From Nitrospiraceae bacterium (GTDB lineage Bacteria; Nitrospirota; Nitrospiria; Nitrospirales; Nitrospiraceae): a stretch of 64,000 nucleotides of DNA. How positions within the stretch are numbered: position 1 is the first letter of the stretch; every line of letters starts with the position of its first letter. Below are positions 60,499 to 64,000 of this stretch, piece after piece. The notes below the pieces were generated by a model. That model was not told the origin of the DNA, searched no databases, and worked only from the letters and a program-made list of their open reading frames with translations. Made by a program: the position numbers and the translations under genes. Location: assembly GCA_013140715.1 (NCBI GenBank), contig JABFSG010000026.1, positions 1-64,000 on the forward strand, written 5' to 3'.

Positions 60499-60858
60499 AT
60501 GGTCCAACACATTCGACCGCCTCAAGACTTCTACGTTGCCCAGCGCCGGTCCGAAAGCGAAGCGCAATCGGTTCATGGCAAAGACAGCAGGGTGGAAGCC
60601 GACCGCGGGACTCCTGCTTCGGTATCGCCGCCGACAAGGGATGATGTGGAGCAGGCGGTTGCTCGTCTCAAGGAAGCGTTTCGTGGAACGACGTCTCACC
60701 TGGAATTTGACATCGATCCAGATTTGGACAAGGTGGTCATCAAGATTCTCAGTGGGGATTCAGGAGAGATCATTCGTCAGATTCCCGCGCAGGAGTTGCT
60801 GGACCTGGCCAAACATCTCGATGGCCCGAAAGGCGTGCTGGTGCGGGAGCGGGCGTAA
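60499..60858 (+). CDS. flaG: FlaG-family protein
   Basis: 119 residues. A variable, charged first half is followed by the FlaG domain (about 50-115): LEFDIDPDLDKVVIKILSGD, GEIIRQIPAQELLDLAKHL. FlaG limits filament length or stability in several polar flagellates. AAAGGAGG lies ahead of the ATG. It lies between fliC and fliD, the usual position. Confidence 0.92.
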   Translation: MVQHIRPPQDFYVAQRRSESEAQSVHGKDSRVEADRGTPASVSPPTRDDVEQAVARLKEAFRGTTSHLEFDIDPDLDKVVIKILSGDSGEIIRQIPAQELLDLAKHLDGPKGVLVRERA

Positions 60859-60860
60859 CA

Positions 60861-60946
60861 AGCGTCGTTTGTGAAACGTCTCCGGTGAGTGAAGCGTCGT
60901 TCGTGAAGCGTGAAGCGTCCGGATCCGGAACGAGATACGCCTCACA
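60861..60946. repeat. repeat spacer, family E copy 4 (flaG-fliD)
   Basis: Tandem words GTGAAACGTC, GTGAAGCGTC, GTGAAGCGTGAAGCGTCC, then the palindrome TCCGGATCCGGA and the word AACGAGATACGCCTCAC shared with the flgN spacer. The fliD start is 20 bases beyond. Confidence 0.7.
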
Positions 60947-60966
60947 AATACAGGAACACTGAAACT

Positions 60967-62352
60967 ATGGCATCGATTTCATTTGGAGGATTGGGGAACG
61001 GAATAGATTTTGGCCAGGTTGTCGATCAACTGGTCAAGGTCCAACATCTTCCTATCGATGCACTCACTCAGAAAAAGGCGACGCTGCAGTCGAAACTGAC
61101 AGAGTACGGATCGTTGACTGACAAACTCCTGGCCTTGCAAACGGCAGGAGACAAGTTGCGATTAACGACCGCCTTCGATCGTTCGAGCACGGCCGTCTCG
61201 GACCCGACCGCCATGACCGCTTCTGCAGCATCGACCACGACGCCCGGATCCTATCTCGTCCGGGTGACGCAATTGGCCCAGTCCCATCAAATCACCAACA
61301 AGGCAGCGACAGCCGTTGCCAGTTCCACTACCGATATCGTCAGCGGGGCATCGGCGACCTTTACCTTCCGCGTCGGAACGGGAACCAACCAGACTGTGAC
61401 CCTGAGTGATACCGCGACGCTTCAAGACTTACAGACCGGCATCAACGATCTGGGCGCCGGGGTGACCGCGTCGATCGTCAACGCCGGCAGCGACACGACT
61501 CCCGCCTACCGATTGATTCTCACTGCTACTGCGTCGGGAGCGAGCAATGGGGTGACGATCGTGACGGACGGCACTACATTGGATTTTGCCAACAGCGGCG
61601 GCACAGGAGGCGTCGATACCTTGCAGGCCGCGCAGGACGCGATTGCCATTGTCGGCGACCCGACATTGAATCCCGTAACCCTGCAGCGCAGCAGCAATGT
61701 CATCGTAGACGCGATTCCAGGCGTCACCCTTTCACTTACTCAAAAGACCGCCAGCGCGGTCTCTGTCAATGTGACACGTGACAACGGCGCGGTGAAGACC
61801 AATATTCAGAACTTCTTGAAGGCCTATAACGACATTGTGACTGCGGTGAACAAGGACACGGCCTACGATGTCACGACAAAAACGGGAGCAATTTTGCATG
61901 ACGAGACCAGTGCAAAAGGACTCCTATCCCAAATCAGACAGGCGCTCTCCTCTCCCATCAGCGGGCTGAGCACCTACAGCTCAGGAGGTGAGATCGGGTT
62001 TCATACCAATCGTGACGGCACGATTACCTTGGACGACGCCAAGATCGATGCTGCCTTGAGTTCCAACTACAATGCCGTCAAATCACTGTTCATCAGTCAG
62101 ACGACGGTGGCTGGTATTGCCCAGCGAGTAAGTCTGACCATCGATGCGATCAATGCCGCCGTATCAGGTTCGCTGACGAGCCGCAAGAACTCGCTTACCG
62201 GACAAGTCAATAGCCTGACGGACCAGATCAGCAGAAGAGAGACAGCCGTGTCGGCGTACGAAGAACGGCTCAAGGTTCAGTACTCAAAGCTCGACAGCTT
62301 GCTGCGTCAGCTGCAAGGGCAGACCAACTTCCTCAATGCACAGGGAAAATAA
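60967..62352 (+). CDS. fliD: FliD, filament cap protein
   Basis: 461 residues from ATG 60967. ISFGGLGNGIDFGQVVDQLV is the FliD N-terminus; SDPTAMTASAASTTTPGSYL and VRVTQLAQSHQITNKA are conserved; the C-terminus LTSRKNSLTGQVNSLTDQIS with VSAYEERLKVQYSKLDSLLR is canonical. It caps the filament and folds incoming flagellin. The open frame back to 60910 is spacer sequence. Its stop overlaps the fliS start as TAATG. Confidence 0.94.
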   Translation: MASISFGGLGNGIDFGQVVDQLVKVQHLPIDALTQKKATLQSKLTEYGSLTDKLLALQTAGDKLRLTTAFDRSSTAVSDPTAMTASAASTTTPGSYLVRVTQLAQSHQITNKAATAVASSTTDIVSGASATFTFRVGTGTNQTVTLSDTATLQDLQTGINDLGAGVTASIVNAGSDTTPAYRLILTATASGASNGVTIVTDGTTLDFANSGGTGGVDTLQAAQDAIAIVGDPTLNPVTLQRSSNVIVDAIPGVTLSLTQKTASAVSVNVTRDNGAVKTNIQNFLKAYNDIVTAVNKDTAYDVTTKTGAILHDETSAKGLLSQIRQALSSPISGLSTYSSGGEIGFHTNRDGTITLDDAKIDAALSSNYNAVKSLFISQTTVAGIAQRVSLTIDAINAAVSGSLTSRKNSLTGQVNSLTDQISRRETAVSAYEERLKVQYSKLDSLLRQLQGQTNFLNAQGK

Positions 62353-62762
62353 TGAATACCTATTCACCCACGGCCGTCGCCACGCAGTACCGGCAAACGC
62401 AAGTGTTGACCGCGTCCGGTGTTCAACTCATCGTGCTGTTGTATGATTCCGCCATTCAGGCGACCGAGCTTGCGAGCGACGGGATTGCCAGACGGCATCA
62501 GCCCGACAAGGCGCGATTTCTTGGGCGCGCCGTGGCCATCGTCGGTGAATTGTCCAACGTTCTCGACTTTGAGCGAGGCGGCGAGATTGCCAAGTCGTTG
62601 TATCGGATCTATGACTACATGCTTTCGGAATTGACACAGGCCAATCTACGCAACGATGCCAGCCGTCTCGACGGCCCGCTTCGATGTCTCAAGGAATTGC
62701 GCGGGGCCTGGCACACGATTGCCCAGCAGCAAGATCAGTCGGTGCCGATGCCGCGTGGCTAG
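62352..62762 (+). CDS. fliS: FliS, flagellin export chaperone
   Basis: 136 residues. YRQTQVLTASGVQLIVLLYD and AIQATELASDG at the N-terminus, VAIVGELSNVLDFERGGEIA and SLYRIYDYMLSELTQANLRN in the core: classic FliS four-helix chaperone. It binds the flagellin C-terminus and delivers it to FlhA. It is translationally coupled to fliD. Confidence 0.95.
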   Translation: MNTYSPTAVATQYRQTQVLTASGVQLIVLLYDSAIQATELASDGIARRHQPDKARFLGRAVAIVGELSNVLDFERGGEIAKSLYRIYDYMLSELTQANLRNDASRLDGPLRCLKELRGAWHTIAQQQDQSVPMPRG

Positions 62763-62763
62763 C

Positions 62764-62911
62764 GAGTTTCTAGTTTCACCTTTCTGGTTTCAAGTTTTCG
62801 GAAGCTGGTCCCTCACAACCTGAAAACAGAGACCGGAAAGTTCCTGCGTGGCTCAAGTTTTCGAAGGGTTTTTCTGACAACATGAAACCAGAAACTAGAA
62901 ACCAGCAACTC
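62764..62911. repeat. heptamer strand-switch array, family B copy 2, running into a gene
   Basis: Left: AGTTTCT AGTTTCA CCTTTCT GGTTTCA. A middle section contains CAAGTTTTCG twice (62801, 62854). Right: AGAAACT AGAAACC AGCAACT. The right arm overlaps the first ten codons of the fliT-like gene. Confidence 0.75.
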
Positions 62912-63235
62912 CACTCAGATGCCACAGTCTGGGAGCAGAACTTACGCGACTTGACGGTGCAGGCAGGTCAGGCTGCAGAGCTCGGACGATGGGATCAGGT
63001 TGAGGAATGTTACCGGCGGCGCGGGGAACAGCTCCAGAATCATCAGATATCTCCGTCACTCGCCACTGACCTGGATGGAATCGACCGGATGGTCGAGGCT
63101 AGAATTGTGATGGCCCGGTCCGCTGTCCAGTCGCAGTTGATTGAGACAGCGAAGGTCCGTCAGAATTTACAAGGACTGCGACCCTGGCAAGGGGTGAGCG
63201 AAACAGAAGGCCCTCGCATGGACCAGGTGGCATGA
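62882..63235 (+). CDS. FliT-like export chaperone
   Basis: 117 residues, helical: WEQNLRDLTVQAGQAAELGR, WDQVEECYRRRGEQLQNHQI, then a Met/Ala-rich helix and a Pro-containing tail (LRPWQGVSETEG). Size, helix content and location directly after fliS suggest a FliT-type chaperone for FliD; identity is too low to be sure. The first ten residues (MKPETRNQQL) are encoded by the heptamer array. No other good start codon exists before Met 70 or so, so either the repeat is translated or a TTG near 62951 is used. Confidence 0.65.
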   Translation: MKPETRNQQLHSDATVWEQNLRDLTVQAGQAAELGRWDQVEECYRRRGEQLQNHQISPSLATDLDGIDRMVEARIVMARSAVQSQLIETAKVRQNLQGLRPWQGVSETEGPRMDQVA

Positions 63236-63249
63236 CGCTCCTTCGCCGC

Positions 63250-63323
63250 TTTGGTTTGCATGGTTCATCTGGTTTGTTTTGTTTGTCTGGTTAGTTTCGT
63301 TCAACCAAACAAACCAAACAAAC
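63250..63323. repeat. nonamer strand-switch array, family A copy 4
   Basis: GGTTTGCAT GGTTCATCT on the left, switch at CGTTCAACC, then AACCAAACA AACCAAACA AACGG on the right. It is the shortest A copy, with a right arm of only three units. The next gene begins 14 bases later with no clear ribosome site. Confidence 0.85.
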
Positions 63324-63336
63324 GGTCTTCTAAACA

Positions 63337-63945
63337 ATGAGTACAGCCATGCTGCCGCCATCGACTCAAACGTCTAAGAGCTTGTCGGACGAACGACGGG
63401 AATGGATTCGAGTCGACGATCGGGTACTGCTGGAGTATCGGTTGCTGACCGACCCCGATGAGGGGCCGACGCCGGGTATTCCACCGGTCGCTCAGGAAGC
63501 GATTGCAGCGGTCATCGCGAAGCCGACATCCGATCTCTTGCTTCGTAACGGCGAGCACCTGGCCGAGTCGCCTCTTCTCCCCTGGATCCTGAAAGTGGAC
63601 TGGCTGTTGGAAGTCATCGTGAAGACACTTGCGAAAATGCAGCCGGAGGGAATTGCGATCGCACAAGTTGCCGATGTGACGCTGAGTGGGGGCGGTATAG
63701 GATTTCTCTCGCCTCGTCATTTTGCCGTCGACGACACGCTGAGTCTGAAAATAGTCCTGTCGCCCTTTACGCCGATCCACACGACCGCTCGAGTAATTCG
63801 ATCGGTCCAAGCCAAGGACGGCGTCAATTACGACATTGCGACAGAATTTATCCAGCTCAATCCGGACGATCAGGAACATCTGATCCGCCACATCATTCAG
63901 ACGCAGGCGGAACGGCTGCGAGGCCGTCGGAAACAAGAAGCATAA
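63337..63945 (+). CDS. PilZ-domain protein (c-di-GMP receptor candidate), late flagellar group
   Basis: 202 residues. The PilZ domain is split: the arginine motif is near the N-terminus (DERREWIRVDDRVLLEYRL, about 18-36) and the second motif after an inserted helical region is VADVTLSGGGIGFLSPRHF (about 112-130). The insert (about 50-105, LPWILKVDWLLEVIVKTLAK) is unusual. It ends with a basic tail. It probably acts at motor or export level, with the other PilZ protein at 36228. The gene end lies 55 bases before the window edge. Confidence 0.82.
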   Translation: MSTAMLPPSTQTSKSLSDERREWIRVDDRVLLEYRLLTDPDEGPTPGIPPVAQEAIAAVIAKPTSDLLLRNGEHLAESPLLPWILKVDWLLEVIVKTLAKMQPEGIAIAQVADVTLSGGGIGFLSPRHFAVDDTLSLKIVLSPFTPIHTTARVIRSVQAKDGVNYDIATEFIQLNPDDQEHLIRHIIQTQAERLRGRRKQEA

Positions 63946-64000
63946 AGCGGGCAAGGGGGATAAAGGGGTAGCGGGATAGAAGTGAGTGTCAGACCCTTTA

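Noticed and set aside
6081-63323. CRISPR array as an explanation for the regular repeats
   Set aside because: Units are 6-9 nt with no unique spacers and there are no cas genes.

Overview
The window is about 64 kb of a Gram-negative chromosome of roughly 57-60% G+C by eye, almost all of it flagellar. Gene order (motE-fliK-flgD-flgE-fliLMNOPQR-flhBAFG-fliA, then flgFGAHIJMNKL-csrA-fliW) and the spacer repeats suggest a Nitrospirota bacterium, most likely Nitrospira-like. This is my inference from family resemblance; there is no rRNA or other marker in the window to prove it.

Layout. Bases 1-15.6 kb hold hook-length control, hook, motor switch, export gate, polar-placement GTPase/ATPase, sigma-28 and a degenerate GGDEF protein. 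Bases 15.9-25.7 kb hold rod, P-ring and L-ring genes, FlgM, FlgN, hook-filament junction proteins and the CsrA/FliW pair. Bases 25.9-37.0 kb form a signalling block: three multidomain histidine kinases, two DUF3391/HD-GYP proteins and a PilZ protein. Bases 37.3-58.7 kb form a sugar and glycan island: a CDP-6-deoxyhexose pathway with a C-methyltransferase, two radical SAM/SPASM proteins, two FkbM methyltransferases, two further methyltransferase-type enzymes and five glycosyltransferase-type proteins, one with three glycosyltransferase modules plus TPRs. Bases 58.8-63.9 kb hold an unknown protein, flagellin, FlaG, FliD, FliS, a FliT-like protein and a second PilZ protein. Only the 30162-34624 pair is on the minus strand.

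How they fit together. Candidate sigma-54 sites precede flgF, the sugar operon and the giant glycosyltransferase. Sigma-28 type sites (TCAAGTNN, 11-12 bases, NCCGATAN) precede csrA, the first kinase, flagellin and, on the minus strand, the HD-GYP/kinase pair. This implies a FliA/FlgM-timed late class that includes CsrA-FliW control of flagellin and a c-di-GMP/phosphorelay module. The glycan island next to flagellin and its chaperones suggests filament glycosylation with a branched, methylated 6-deoxy sugar.

The most unusual feature is non-coding. About fifteen spacers are filled by short-period tandem arrays (6-, 7- or 9-nt units) that switch strand in the middle, making long imperfect hairpins. 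Copies share a vocabulary of units but not one sequence. All sit just upstream of a start codon, and one supplies the first codons of the fliT-like gene.
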